In this document: positions 28,015-41,299 of the stretch, one piece after another
Layout of the letters: the number at the start of each line of letters is the position of its first letter
How positions within the stretch are numbered: position 1 is the first letter of the stretch
NCBI RefSeq assembly: GCF_945957265.1
Contig: NZ_CAMFKO010000012.1
Span: 1-64,000 of the forward strand
Origin: an uncultured Dechloromonas sp.
GTDB taxonomy: Bacteria > Pseudomonadota > Gammaproteobacteria > Burkholderiales > Rhodocyclaceae
Length of the DNA stretch: 64,000 nt
Reading direction: 5' to 3'
Translations under genes and position numbers: made by a program
Notes under the pieces: generated by a model
Told to the model about the DNA's origin: nothing
The model's database searches: none
Seen by the model: the letters and a program-made list of their open reading frames with translations, nothing else

Positions 28015-29205
28015 TTACAGTTGTTGTGCGAATTGACGGATGCGTTGCGTGGCTTCGAGACACTCGGCGAGCGAGGCGACCAGCGCGATGCGGACGAAGT
28101 TGGCGCCCGGATTCACGCCTTGCGCCTCGCGGGCCAGGAAGCTGCCGGGCAGGACCACGACATTATAGTGTTCGAGCAGGCCGCGGGCGAATTCGGTATC
28201 GGCGATCGGCGTCCTGGCCCACAGGTAGAAACTGGCGTCCGGCATGCCGGTGCCGAGCACCTCGGAAACCAGCGGCGTGCAGGCAGCGAATTTCTCGCGG
28301 TACTGGTTGCGGTTGTCGAGAACGTGCGCCTCGTCGTTCCAGGCGGCGACGGAAGCGGTCTGCACCGGCGGCGACATGGCGCAGCCCTGGTAGGTGCGGA
28401 ACAGCAGGTATTTCTTCAGGATCGCCGCGTCGCCGGCGACGAAGCCCGAGCGCATGCCCGGCACGTTGGAACGCTTGGACAGGCTGGAGAACATCACCAG
28501 GCGTTCGTTGCTGCGGCCGAGCAGCCTGGCCGCCTGGAGGCCGCCGATGGGCGGGTTGGCCTCGTCGAAATAGATTTCCGAATAGCATTCGTCTGAGGCG
28601 ATGACGAAGCCGTACTTGTCGGAGAGGGCAAACAGCTGCTTCCAGTCGTCCAGCGACAGCACCTTGCCGGTCGGGTTGCCCGGCGAGCAGACGTAGAACA
28701 GCTGGACGCGCGACCATTCTTCCTCGGAAAGGGCCGAGTAGTCGAAGGCAAAGCCGTTTTCCGGCAAGTTGTTCAGGAAACGCGGTTCGGCGCCGGACAG
28801 GTAGGCGGCCCCTTCGTAGATCTGGTAGAAGGGATTCGGGCTGACGATCAGCGGCACATGCCCGCGGCTGGGATCGATGACCGTCTGGGCGAAGGAGAAC
28901 AGCGCTTCGCGGGAACCGTTGACCGGCAGGATTTCGGTTTCCGGGTTCAGCTCGAGTCCGTAGCGGCGCTGGCACCAGCCGGCGATGGCCTGGCGCAGGA
29001 CAGGCATGCCCTGCGTCGTCGGGTAGTTGGCAAGGCCTTTCAGTCCGCCGGCCAGCGCTTCCATGATGAAGGCCGGGGTGGCGTGCTGGGGTTCGCCGAT
29101 GGAAAGCTTGATTTCCTTGTATTGCGGGTTCGGCGTGACGCCGGCAAACAGGGCGCGCAGCTTTTCGAAGGGGTAGGGCTGAAGTTGGGCGAGGTGCGGA
29201 TTCAC
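28015..29205 (-). CDS. dapC: Succinyldiaminopimelate transaminase
   Basis: This is a PLP-dependent class I/II aminotransferase of 396 residues. It has the cofactor-binding segment [15 protein letters not shown], the NPTG-type loop [11 protein letters not shown], and the PLP lysine in [17 protein letters not shown], followed by the conserved substrate-binding arginine near the end (NFVRIALV). The lysine-pathway role is inferred from the adjacent dapD and dapE; argD-type enzymes can share this step. It is the first gene of the minus-strand dap set, divergent from a small lipoprotein gene. Confidence 0.92.
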   Translation of the reverse strand: MNPHLAQLQPYPFEKLRALFAGVTPNPQYKEIKLSIGEPQHATPAFIMEALAGGLKGLANYPTTQGMPVLRQAIAGWCQRRYGLELNPETEILPVNGSREALFSFAQTVIDPSRGHVPLIVSPNPFYQIYEGAAYLSGAEPRFLNNLPENGFAFDYSALSEEEWSRVQLFYVCSPGNPTGKVLSLDDWKQLFALSDKYGFVIASDECYSEIYFDEANPPIGGLQAARLLGRSNERLVMFSSLSKRSNVPGMRSGFVAGDAAILKKYLLFRTYQGCAMSPPVQTASVAAWNDEAHVLDNRNQYREKFAACTPLVSEVLGTGMPDASFYLWARTPIADTEFARGLLEHYNVVVLPGSFLAREAQGVNPGANFVRIALVASLAECLEATQRIRQFAQQL

Positions 29206-29263
29206 GTCGGACGTCGAATGGGTGTAAAAAGCCGATTATCGCCGAAAACGACTTGCCTGCCTC

Positions 29264-29647
29264 ATGAACCGACGCGTTGTGCTGCCCTTGTTCGTCCTGC
29301 CGCTGTTTCTGGCGGCCTGCGCCTTTGGCTATCACGCCCGCGGCACGCTCAGCGGCGTTTCCGGCGAGCTGCGGGGCAAGGCGTTTCCGGGCAATGTCCA
29401 GGGCGGCGGGCGCTTTGCGCTGGCCGATGCGGAGGGGCGGCTGCGCTGCGATGGCGAGATGGCGCCGCCGCAATCCGCGGCGCCTGCGGGGAGTTGCGAG
29501 GGCGAGACGGGAGGCGGAACGGTGCGCTGCAGCGACGGGCGCGTCATGGCCGCGCATTGGACCGCGATCTCGTGCCGGGCTTTTCGGGGATATGCCGAGG
29601 ACCAACAGGGCAACCGCCTCGAGTTTCGCATTGAACGCCGGCTTTGA
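29264..29647 (+). CDS. Small cysteine-containing lipoprotein of unknown function
   Basis: The protein is 127 residues. It has a clear lipoprotein signal with lipobox LAAC (lipidated C19). The mature part carries four more cysteines in spaced beta-like segments (LRCDGE, GSCEGE, VRCSDG, SCRAF), likely forming disulfides in the periplasm. A glycine-rich half (HARGTLSGVSGELRGKAF) precedes them. I do not recognise the family. The gene is divergent from dapC with 58 bases between. A 12-base repeat copy begins immediately after its stop codon. Confidence 0.65.
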   Translation: MNRRVVLPLFVLPLFLAACAFGYHARGTLSGVSGELRGKAFPGNVQGGGRFALADAEGRLRCDGEMAPPQSAAPAGSCEGETGGGTVRCSDGRVMAAHWTAISCRAFRGYAEDQQGNRLEFRIERRL

Positions 29648-29659
29648 GACTACCGACTA
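29648..29659. repeat. Short copy of the TAGTCGGTAGTC repeat
   Basis: GACTACCGACTA is the exact reverse complement of the TAGTCGGTAGTC at 24778-24789. It sits one base pair past the stop of the lipoprotein gene. Confidence 0.5.
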
Positions 29660-29673
29660 CCACCAAAGACACA

Positions 29674-29702
29674 TTGTTAAAACTGTGACATTCGTCTAAA
29701 TT
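29674..29702 (+). promoter_or_regulatory. Candidate promoter of the hemerythrin gene
   Basis: TTGTTA (29674-29679), a 17-base spacer and TAAATT (29697-29702) lie 59 bases before the hemerythrin ATG. Confidence 0.5.
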
Positions 29703-29761
29703 TGGCAGGTGTTCGGCCGCGCATGGGGCGGCGTGTGGGATAGCCGGTTTGAGGGGGAAGC

Positions 29762-30196
29762 ATGCGCAGTTCATCCTTGTCGTATTTGCCTAGCGCGCTG
29801 GTGATCGATGTTCCGGAAATCGACGCGCAGCACGCGCATCTTTTCGAGCAGCTCGAGGAGTTCAAGGCCTCCTGCATCGACCATAACGCCTATCAGGCCG
29901 AAGAGGCCGAGGCGCTTTTCGCGACGCTGACCGTGCATTGCCAGACCGAGGAGCGGCTGGCTGGCGAGGCGGGGCTCGATTTTCGCCGGCATGGCGACAA
30001 GCATCAGGTCATGCTGCGCGGCATCCGGAAAATGATCGATGACATGGAGAATCCGGACGCCGACGTCTTCAGCCTGATCCGCTATGTCGATTACTGGTTC
30101 GAGCGGCACATCCAGGAAGAGGACCGGAATCTCGGCATCAACCTGCGGCAGGCGGCATTCGCCGAAGAATGCCCGGTGCAGCGCGCATCGGGATGA
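29762..30196 (+). CDS. Bacteriohemerythrin
   Basis: This is a single-domain cytosolic di-iron oxygen-binding protein of 144 residues. All seven expected iron ligands can be placed: H24 (DAQHAHLF), H59 and E63 (HCQTEE), H77 and H81 (HGDKH), H116 and D121 (HIQEED). The ribosome site GAGGGGGA precedes the ATG. Such proteins in microaerobic bacteria are thought to store, deliver or sense oxygen. The gene appears monocistronic and converges on a short hypothetical gene. Confidence 0.93.
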   Translation: MRSSSLSYLPSALVIDVPEIDAQHAHLFEQLEEFKASCIDHNAYQAEEAEALFATLTVHCQTEERLAGEAGLDFRRHGDKHQVMLRGIRKMIDDMENPDADVFSLIRYVDYWFERHIQEEDRNLGINLRQAAFAEECPVQRASG

Positions 30197-30205
30197 GCGC
30201 CGCGG

Positions 30206-30520
30206 CTAGCCGAGCAGGGTGACGCGGATCTTCTGGAGCAGGCTCAGGCCGGACCACCAGACCAGGCCTTTCTCGCGAAACAGGTCGCCGCTGGGGGTGA
30301 GGGTCAGCTTGCGCGCGCCGAACTCGGTGCGGCCGGTTTCGGCGATGAAGCCGGACTCCATGAGATAACGGGCGATGGCCGGCTGGATCTGCTGCCCGCC
30401 CAGCGTCCACCGCGACCCGTATCCCTCGTCGTCGCCGCTCAGCATCAGGATCGGTTCGCTGGCGATGAAGCGCAGGACTTGCAGGGTTTCGGCGCGGTGG
30501 GGGATGGCTTCGGGCAGCAT
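30206..30520 (-). CDS. Hypothetical protein downstream of deaminase
   Basis: The protein is 104 residues with no signal peptide or membrane helix. The pattern of short helices followed by a basic beta-hairpin-like stretch (ESGFIAETGRTEFGARKLTL, TPSGDLFREKGLVWW) loosely resembles a winged-helix fold; I do not recognise the family. It begins 12 bases after the deaminase stop on the same strand and is probably co-transcribed. It might be a small DNA-binding protein, but this is weak. Confidence 0.55.
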   Translation of the reverse strand: MLPEAIPHRAETLQVLRFIASEPILMLSGDDEGYGSRWTLGGQQIQPAIARYLMESGFIAETGRTEFGARKLTLTPSGDLFREKGLVWWSGLSLLQKIRVTLLG

Positions 30521-30532
30521 CGGCGTGCCGGT

Positions 30533-31006
30533 TCAGTAGGCGACGCGGGTCGGGTTTTCGGACCAGGCGATCAACGGCGCCAGGGCGCCCGGCAACGGGC
30601 GGTGTTCCATGGCGATGCGGCGCTCGGCGAAAGGCCGGTTCAACTCGCCATACAAGGCGTCGTCGCAAAACCCGATGGCCGCGGCTTCGCTGCGGCTGTT
30701 GGCGAAAACGACGCGCTCGATGCGCGCCCAGTACGCCGCCGCCAGGCACATCGGACAGGGTTCGCTGGAGGCGTAGAGGGTACAGCCGGTCAGGTGAAAG
30801 TTGCCCTGTTGCGCGCAAGCCGAGCGGATGGCGGAAATTTCGGCGTGGGCGGTCGGGTCATGGCAGGCGACGACCCGGTTCCAGCTTTCCGCGACGATCC
30901 GGCCGTCGCGGACGATGACGGCACCGAAAGGGCCGCCTTCGCCGGCTTCGCTGCCGAGTCGCGCCAGTTCGATGGCGCGGGTGAGGAAAACATCGTCGGA
31001 GTTCAT
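30533..31006 (-). CDS. Nucleoside/guanine deaminase (CDA superfamily)
   Basis: This is a cytosolic zinc hydrolase of 157 residues in the tRNA-adenosine/guanine deaminase group. The catalytic HAE motif is in PTAHAEISAI and the zinc cysteines are in SSEPCPMCLAA. The segment GGPFGAVIVRDG and the short C-terminus (FAERRIAMEHRPLP) resemble GuaD-type guanine deaminases more than TadA, so purine salvage is the likely role. The gene is divergent from smc. Confidence 0.85.
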   Translation of the reverse strand: MNSDDVFLTRAIELARLGSEAGEGGPFGAVIVRDGRIVAESWNRVVACHDPTAHAEISAIRSACAQQGNFHLTGCTLYASSEPCPMCLAAAYWARIERVVFANSRSEAAAIGFCDDALYGELNRPFAERRIAMEHRPLPGALAPLIAWSENPTRVAY

Positions 31007-31114
31007 GCGCTTGCCCTCGGGTTGGCGACCATGAAGCGTTAAGGCGTCGGTGCCATGGGTGCTATCATACGCCCCCCGCTGCGCTGCAGCATGGTGCGCC
31101 GGGTGGAATAAATC

Positions 31115-34100
31115 ATGCGCCTGACCAAACTCAAACTCGCCGGCTTCAAATCCTTCGTCGATCCGACATCCGTTGCCCTGCCCGGGCAGCTGGTCGGCGT
31201 CGTCGGCCCCAATGGCTGCGGCAAATCCAACATCATGGATGCCGTGCGCTGGGTGCTGGGCGAATCCAAAGCCTCCGAATTGCGCGGCGAGTCGATGCAG
31301 GACGTCATCTTCAACGGCTCGACCAACCGCAAGCCGGTGTCGCGCGCGTCGGTCGAGCTGATCTTCGACAACACGCTCGGCCGGGCCATGGGGCAGTGGT
31401 CGCAGTACGCCGAACTGTCGGTCAAGCGGGTACTGACGCGGACCGGCCAGTCGGACTACTTCATCAACAACCTGAAGGTCCGCCGCAAGGACATCACCGA
31501 CCTGTTCCTCGGCACCGGTCTCGGGCCGCGTGCCTACGCCATCATCGGCCAGGGCATGATCTCACGCATCATCGAGGCCAAGCCGGACGACCTGCGGGTC
31601 TTCCTCGAGGAGGCGGCCGGCGTCACCCGCTACAAGGAACGCCGCAAGGAAACACAGGGCCGGCTGGAAGACACGCGCGAGAACCTGCTGCGCGTCGAGG
31701 ACATCCGCGAGGAACTCGGCCACCAGATCGGTCGCCTGGAAGCCCAGGCCGAAGTGGCGCGCCGCTACCAGGCGCTAAATGAGCAACTGATCCGGCGCCA
31801 GCAACTGCTCTGGCTGCTGAAGAAGCGCGAAGCGGAAGCCGAGCGCCAGCGCCTGGCGCTCGAGGTCGAACGGGCGACGACCGATCTCGAGGCGCAGAGC
31901 GCGGCGTTGCGCGAAACCGAGGCGCGGGCCGAGGAAACTCGCGAGGCGCACTTTGCCGCCGGCGATGCGCTGCATGCGGCGCAGAGCGAGATGTACGCGG
32001 CCAATGCCGAAGTGGCGCGCATCGAGGCCGAAATCCGCCATCGCCGCGAGTCGCGCAGCCAGCTCGAAGCGCGTCTGGTGCAGCTGGAAGGCGAACTGGC
32101 GCACTGGACGGCGACCGCCGAAAAGCTGGCCGAGGACCGCCTGCGCTGGGAAGAACAGCAGGAAATCGCCAAGCTGCGCGTCGACGAGGCAGAGGAGCGT
32201 CTGCACCAGCAAATGAACCTGGCGCCGCAGGTCGAAGAAGACCACGCCCAGGCCCAGGAAGAACTGCAGCGGCTGAAGACGCGGACAACGAACAGCGAGC
32301 AGAAGCTGGAAGTCGAGCTGACGAACAAGTCGCATGCCCAGCGTGCCCTGCAGGCCATTACCCAGCGCCGCGAACGCCTGCGCGAGGAAACCTTCGGCGA
32401 GGCGCCGGACGAGCTCGAGCTCGCCGAGAAGGAAGAGGAACTGTCGCTGTTGCGCGAGGAACTCGCCGGCGACCAGGACCAGTTGCAGCAGTTGCAGCAG
32501 GAAATGCCGCAGCTCGAGGCTCGCCGCCGCGAGGCGCAGGCCGAATTGCAGCGCATCGAACGCGAGCTGGCGGCCGGCCAGGCCCGTCGCGCCGCGCTGG
32601 AGCAGATGCAGGTCAAGACGCAGGCGGCCGGCAAGCTGCCGGAATGGCTGCGCCGCCACGGCCTGGAGAGCGCGCCGCCGCTGTGGCAGAAAATTCATGT
32701 CGAGGCCGGCTGGGAGGATGCCGTCGAGGCGGTGCTGCGCGAGCGCCTGTCGGCCATCGCCTGCAGCGACCCGGCGAAACTCGACGAATGGCTGCACGAT
32801 CGCCCCGACGCGCGGCTGGCCGTGGCCCTGCCGGGGAGCCCGGATGCCGGGCGGATTCCGCAGCCGACCGGCGGCTGTCTCGCCGGTCGCATAGGCTGCG
32901 ACGATGCGGGCCTGGCTGCCGTGCTGGCGGACTGGCTGTCGCCGGTGCGTACCGCCGAAACGCTGGCCGATGCCTTGGCCGGGCGTGCCGCGCTGGCTGC
33001 CGGGACGGCGATCGTGACCCGGGGCGGCGATCTGGTGACGGCGACCAGCGTCACCTTCTTTGCCCCCGATGCCGGCGAACACGGCCTGCTCGAACGGCAG
33101 CGCGAGATCGAGACGCTGGCCGAGGGCATCGCCCTGGCCGAGGAGCGGGCCGAGTCGCTGCGCGAGCAACTGGCGATGTTCGACGAGCAGGTCGGCGACA
33201 AGCAGGAAGAGATGGACGAGATCCGCCAGTACGTGACGGACCGCCAGCAGCGCGTGCATGTCGTGCAGATGGATGTGCTGAAGATGACGCAGGCCATCGA
33301 GCGCTACAAGGAGCAGAAGGAAAGGATCAGCGAGCAGCTGGCCGAGCTCGCCGAGGAGGAAGAGGGCGAGCGCGAGCGCGAAATGGCGGCCGACGAGCGC
33401 ATCGAGGAGATTCGCGACGGCCTGTCGCGGATTCGCGTCCTGGTCTCCGGCGCGCAGTCGCGCCTCGACGAATGCGAGCGCGCCGTGCGCGCCGAGCGCG
33501 AGCGCAATGCCGATCTCGACCGCGCCCTGCGCGAGGCCCAGTTCTCGCTGCGCGAGGCCGACGGCAAGCTGCAGGATGTCTTTGCCCAGCAGGCCGTGGC
33601 CCAGCGTGAGCTGACCCGCATCGAGAAGGACCGTGCACTGTGCGCCGAGCAGGTCGAGGCGGCGCCGCCGGATGTCATGGAAGGCCAGCTCCAGGCTGCC
33701 CTGGAGGCGCGGCAGGCGGCCGAACTCGTCCTCGCCGGCAAGCGGGATGCGCTCGAAAACGCCACCAATGCCTTGCGCGCGCTCGACGAGCAGCGCCTGA
33801 AGATCGAGCAGGGCCTGGAGCCGCTGCGCGTGCGCATCGGCGACCTGAAGTTGAAGGAACAGGCGGCGGCGCTCAATACCGAGCAGTTCGCGCTGCAACT
33901 TCTGGAAGCCGGGGCCGACGAGGGCGCGCTGCAGGCGGAACTCGGCACCGCGCGGGCCCCCGCCCTGCAGGGCGAAATCACCCGGCTTTCCAACGCCATC
34001 GCCGAACTGGGGGCGGTCAACATGGCTGCCTTGCAGGAACTGGAAACGGCGACCGAGCGCAAGGGCTACCTCGACATGCAGGCGGCCGACCTGAACGAGG

Positions 34101-34624
34101 CGATGGAAACGCTGGAAAACGCCATCCGCCGCATCGACCGCGAGACCCGCGATCTGCTGCAGAACACCTTCGATACGGTCAATGGCCACTTCGGTCAGCT
34201 GTTCCCGGAACTGTTCGGGGGCGGGCGCGCCGAACTGGTGATGACCGGCGACGAGATCCTCGATGCCGGCGTCCAGGTCATCGCCCAGCCGCCGGGCAAG
34301 AAGAACTCGACCATCCACCTGCTGTCGGGCGGCGAGAAGGCGCTGACCGCCATTGCGCTGGTCTTCTCGATGTTCCAGCTCAATCCGGCGCCGTTCTGCC
34401 TGCTCGACGAGGTCGATGCACCGCTCGACGATACCAATACCGAGCGTTTCTGCGGCATGGTCAAGAAAATGTCGGGAGCAACCCAGTTCCTGTTCATTTC
34501 CCATAATAAAATCGCGATGGAAATGGCCGAGCAGCTGGTCGGCGTCACCATGCAGGAGTCCGGTGTGTCGCGCGTGGTGGAAGTGGATATCGAAGAAGCC
34601 TTGAAGATGAGGGATGCTGCCTAG
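31115..34624 (+). CDS. smc: Chromosome segregation protein SMC
   Basis: SMC is the ATPase of the SMC-ScpAB condensin that organises and segregates the chromosome. The protein is 1169 residues. The N-terminal head has Walker A GPNGCGKSNIMDAVRW, followed by two long coiled-coil arms around a hinge at about residues 500-665. The C-terminal head has signature LLSGGEKALTAIAL and Walker B PFCLLDEVDAPLDD. It heads the smc-zipA-ligA group common in betaproteobacteria. A 58-base palindrome follows its stop. Confidence 0.97.
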   Translation: MRLTKLKLAGFKSFVDPTSVALPGQLVGVVGPNGCGKSNIMDAVRWVLGESKASELRGESMQDVIFNGSTNRKPVSRASVELIFDNTLGRAMGQWSQYAELSVKRVLTRTGQSDYFINNLKVRRKDITDLFLGTGLGPRAYAIIGQGMISRIIEAKPDDLRVFLEEAAGVTRYKERRKETQGRLEDTRENLLRVEDIREELGHQIGRLEAQAEVARRYQALNEQLIRRQQLLWLLKKREAEAERQRLALEVERATTDLEAQSAALRETEARAEETREAHFAAGDALHAAQSEMYAANAEVARIEAEIRHRRESRSQLEARLVQLEGELAHWTATAEKLAEDRLRWEEQQEIAKLRVDEAEERLHQQMNLAPQVEEDHAQAQEELQRLKTRTTNSEQKLEVELTNKSHAQRALQAITQRRERLREETFGEAPDELELAEKEEELSLLREELAGDQDQLQQLQQEMPQLEARRREAQAELQRIERELAAGQARRAALEQMQVKTQAAGKLPEWLRRHGLESAPPLWQKIHVEAGWEDAVEAVLRERLSAIACSDPAKLDEWLHDRPDARLAVALPGSPDAGRIPQPTGGCLAGRIGCDDAGLAAVLADWLSPVRTAETLADALAGRAALAAGTAIVTRGGDLVTATSVTFFAPDAGEHGLLERQREIETLAEGIALAEERAESLREQLAMFDEQVGDKQEEMDEIRQYVTDRQQRVHVVQMDVLKMTQAIERYKEQKERISEQLAELAEEEEGEREREMAADERIEEIRDGLSRIRVLVSGAQSRLDECERAVRAERERNADLDRALREAQFSLREADGKLQDVFAQQAVAQRELTRIEKDRALCAEQVEAAPPDVMEGQLQAALEARQAAELVLAGKRDALENATNALRALDEQRLKIEQGLEPLRVRIGDLKLKEQAAALNTEQFALQLLEAGADEGALQAELGTARAPALQGEITRLSNAIAELGAVNMAALQELETATERKGYLDMQAADLNEAMETLENAIRRIDRETRDLLQNTFDTVNGHFGQLFPELFGGGRAELVMTGDEILDAGVQVIAQPPGKKNSTIHLLSGGEKALTAIALVFSMFQLNPAPFCLLDEVDAPLDDTNTERFCGMVKKMSGATQFLFISHNKIAMEMAEQLVGVTMQESGVSRVVEVDIEEALKMRDAA

Positions 34625-34625
34625 T

Positions 34626-34683
34626 GGCTTGCTTCGTAATTGGCGGGACAAGCTTTCATGTCCGGTTAATTACGAAGCAGGCC
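34626..34683. repeat. 58-base near-perfect palindrome between smc and zipA
   Basis: A 16-base-pair outer stem (34626-34641 with 34668-34683, one G-T pair) contains TTGCTTCGTAATT against AATTACGAAGCA. It is extended by two G-T pairs, a C-G pair and an inner GGACA/TGTCC stem, with one G-G mismatch and an eight-base loop. No U-tract follows, so this is not a standard terminator. It occupies most of the 87-base smc-zipA gap. Confidence 0.8.
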
Positions 34684-34711
34684 GCGATGGCGCTCCCGGG
34701 AAGAGATCGAG

Positions 34712-39224
<4,513 letters not shown>

Positions 39225-39773
39225 ATGGACCTGCAAAAAGCCAGGACGATGCTGGAGAACGCCGAAGTCATCCACGACGAAGCGACGGTGCAGGCCGCGG
39301 TCGACCAGGTGGCGGCAGCGATCTGCGCCCGTCTGTCCGACAAGTATCCGCTCGTCCTGTGCGTGATGACCGGCGGCATCGTGTTCTGCGGCCAGTTGAT
39401 GACCCGGCTGGGTTTCCCGATGGATTTCGACTACCTGCATGCGACGCGCTACGGCCCGGAAACCCAGGGCGGCAAGATTTCCTGGCGGACGGCGCCGTGG
39501 ACATCGGTCAAGGGGCGCTCGGTCCTCGTCGTCGACGATATCCTCGACGAGGGAGTGACCCTGGCCGCGGTCAAGGAAAGCCTGACCCGCATGGGGGCGG
39601 CGGAGGTGCTGACGGCCGTTTTCGCCGACAAGGCCAATGGCAAGAAAAAGCCGGTCAGCGCCGATTTCGTCGGCCTGACCGTTCCCGATCGTTTCGTGTT
39701 CGGTTTCGGCATGGATGCCGGTGGCGTCTGGCGTAACCTGCCGGCCGTTTACGCGATGAAGGACGAGGCGTGA
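39225..39773 (+). CDS. hpt: Hypoxanthine-guanine phosphoribosyltransferase
   Basis: This is a cytosolic purine-salvage enzyme of 182 residues. It carries the PRPP-binding loop VLVVDDILDEGVTL, the PPi loop region LCVMTGGIVFCGQL, and the base-binding end segment VPDRFVFGFGMD. It starts directly after the galU stop and its TGA overlaps the GTG of the next gene. The nearby thioinosine phosphorylase makes hypoxanthine, so hpt and mtnP may work together in salvage. Confidence 0.93.
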   Translation: MDLQKARTMLENAEVIHDEATVQAAVDQVAAAICARLSDKYPLVLCVMTGGIVFCGQLMTRLGFPMDFDYLHATRYGPETQGGKISWRTAPWTSVKGRSVLVVDDILDEGVTLAAVKESLTRMGAAEVLTAVFADKANGKKKPVSADFVGLTVPDRFVFGFGMDAGGVWRNLPAVYAMKDEA

Positions 39774-40474
39774 GCGGCAATACCGTCGTCGAATTCATGG
39801 CCTATTGGGAAGCCGAAGGCCAGGCCTACGTGCGGCGTGGAGACTACGACTGGATGGCCGGCCTGCTGCCTGGCAAGCGGGTCCTGGAAGTCGGCTGCGG
39901 GGTCGGCTATTCGACGGCCGCCCTGGTTGCCCGGGGGCTTGCCGTGCTGGCGCTGGACTCCCTGCCCGAATGCCTGTCGGCGACGCGGGCGCGCGTCCAG
40001 GGCAACGGGCTGGCCTTGATGCAGGCCGAACTGTCGGCCCTGTCCGACGAGCAGAAGGGCGATATCGCCCGCTTCCAGCCCGATACGGTCGTCTGCTGGC
40101 TGATGGGGGCGCCGGCCGAGGTGACCGGCGCGACGCCGAGCGCGGCGGGGCAGCAGGCGGTGGCGGCGTATCGCGAGAGGATGCATCGCCTGGTCGCCGA
40201 ACTGGCTGCCGGGTTGCCGACGGTGCGCCATGTGCACTTCGTCGATCGAACGGCCATTGCCTGGCAGGCCAAGGATATCGGGCGCGATACGCTGGTCGGC
40301 TATCACAATGACAAAACCCTGGGCGGACTGCCGTTCGCCGGGGAGCGGCGCCTGGCGCTGTATCGAAAAATCGAGGAGGGCGCCGCCGGCGCGGCGCTTC
40401 TCCGCAAACCGCAGCCCGCGCTGAAGAGCGTGGTGCCGACGCTGGCTTCGTTGCTGGCGGAAAGGAAGGAATAA
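39770..40474 (+). CDS. Class I SAM-dependent methyltransferase
   Basis: The protein is 234 residues, starting with GTG overlapping the hpt stop. It has a clear SAM site LEVGCGVGYSTAALV and post-II LALDSLPE. No substrate can be assigned from the sequence. It sits between hpt and mtnP, so a role near sulfur-purine salvage is possible but unproven. Confidence 0.75.
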   Translation: MSGNTVVEFMAYWEAEGQAYVRRGDYDWMAGLLPGKRVLEVGCGVGYSTAALVARGLAVLALDSLPECLSATRARVQGNGLALMQAELSALSDEQKGDIARFQPDTVVCWLMGAPAEVTGATPSAAGQQAVAAYRERMHRLVAELAAGLPTVRHVHFVDRTAIAWQAKDIGRDTLVGYHNDKTLGGLPFAGERRLALYRKIEEGAAGAALLRKPQPALKSVVPTLASLLAERKE

Positions 40475-40475
40475 C

Positions 40476-41246
40476 ATGTTGGCAATCATTGGCGGCAGCG
40501 GACTGACCACGCTGTCCAATCTTGACGTTTCGCACCGCGAGGTCGTGCGCACGCCGTACGGGGAAGCCTCTGGCGCCCTGGTGTTCGGAGAGATCTGCGG
40601 CCAGCCGGCCGTTTTCCTGCCGCGCCACGGCTACGGCCACACGATTCCGCCGCACAAGGTCAATTACCGGGCGAATCTGTGGGCCTTGCATCATCACAAG
40701 GTGTCCGGCGTGATTTCGGTGGCATCGGTGGGCGGGATACGCGGTGACCTGCAGCCCGGCGATATCGTTCTGCCGCACCAGATCATCGACTACACCTGGG
40801 GCCGCAACTCGACTTTCTTCGATGGCAACGGGACGCCGGTTCATCACGTCGATTTCACCGAGCCCTACGATGCCGAATTGCGGCGACGGATTCTGGAGGC
40901 CGCGCGGGACCTGAGCATCGAGATGAAGCTCGATGCCGTCTATGCCGCGACGCAGGGGCCGCGCCTCGAGACGGCCGCCGAAATCGATCGCCTGGAGCGT
41001 GACGGTGCCGATGTGGTGGGCATGACCGGCATGCCGGAAGCCGTGCTGGCCCGCGAGCTGGACTTGCCTTATGCGGCGATCAACGTCGTCGCCAATCACG
41101 CAGCCGGCCGCGGCGACAGCGTGAACGGCATCCATTTCGAAAGCCTCGAACATGTCCTGCACGAGGCCATGGGACGCGTGCGGACCATCATCGAACGGCT
41201 GGTCGGCTGCCAGGAAAGCTGCCCGCCGATCGGACTGTCCGTTTAG
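40476..41246 (+). CDS. mtnP: S-methyl-5'-thioinosine phosphorylase (MTAP/PNP family)
   Basis: The protein is 256 residues of the nucleoside phosphorylase-II family. It begins LAIIGGSGL and has the phosphate-binding PRHGYGHTIPPHKVNYRANLW (split across residues 50-70) and the MTAP-type NVVANHAAG segment. The substrate-site residues around SVGGIRGDLQPGDIVLP favour the bacterial S-methyl-5'-thioinosine type over eukaryotic-like MTAP, but this is not certain. Together with hpt it would recover hypoxanthine from methylthioadenosine. Its TAG stop is the first triplet of the repeat at 41244. Confidence 0.88.
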   Translation: MLAIIGGSGLTTLSNLDVSHREVVRTPYGEASGALVFGEICGQPAVFLPRHGYGHTIPPHKVNYRANLWALHHHKVSGVISVASVGGIRGDLQPGDIVLPHQIIDYTWGRNSTFFDGNGTPVHHVDFTEPYDAELRRRILEAARDLSIEMKLDAVYAATQGPRLETAAEIDRLERDGADVVGMTGMPEAVLARELDLPYAAINVVANHAAGRGDSVNGIHFESLEHVLHEAMGRVRTIIERLVGCQESCPPIGLSV

Positions 41247-41299
41247 TCGCTGGTTATTGGTCATTGGTTGCTGGCGACTAACTGCCAGCGACTAATGAC
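41244..41299. repeat. TAGT-rich inverted repeat between mtnP and glnD
   Basis: The sequence forms a 16-base-pair imperfect stem (41260-41275 with 41284-41299, two G-T pairs, loop GACTAACT). A competing perfect 10-base pairing joins TAGTCGCTGG (41244-41253) with CCAGCGACTA (41285-41294). It supplies the mtnP stop at its left end and the glnD stop at its right end. Its core GCTGG-N-N-ACTAAC-N-N-CCAGC matches the element at 24818-24841. No U-tract is present. Confidence 0.75.

Noticed and set aside
31775-34651. A 958-codon open frame on the minus strand opposite smc
   Set aside because: It has low-complexity Gln/Leu/Arg-rich text typical of antisense to coiled coil, while smc has all expected motifs.
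34626-34683. The smc-zipA palindrome as an integron attC site or a terminator
   Set aside because: No GTTRRRY core sites, no integrase or cassette context, and no U-tract on either side.
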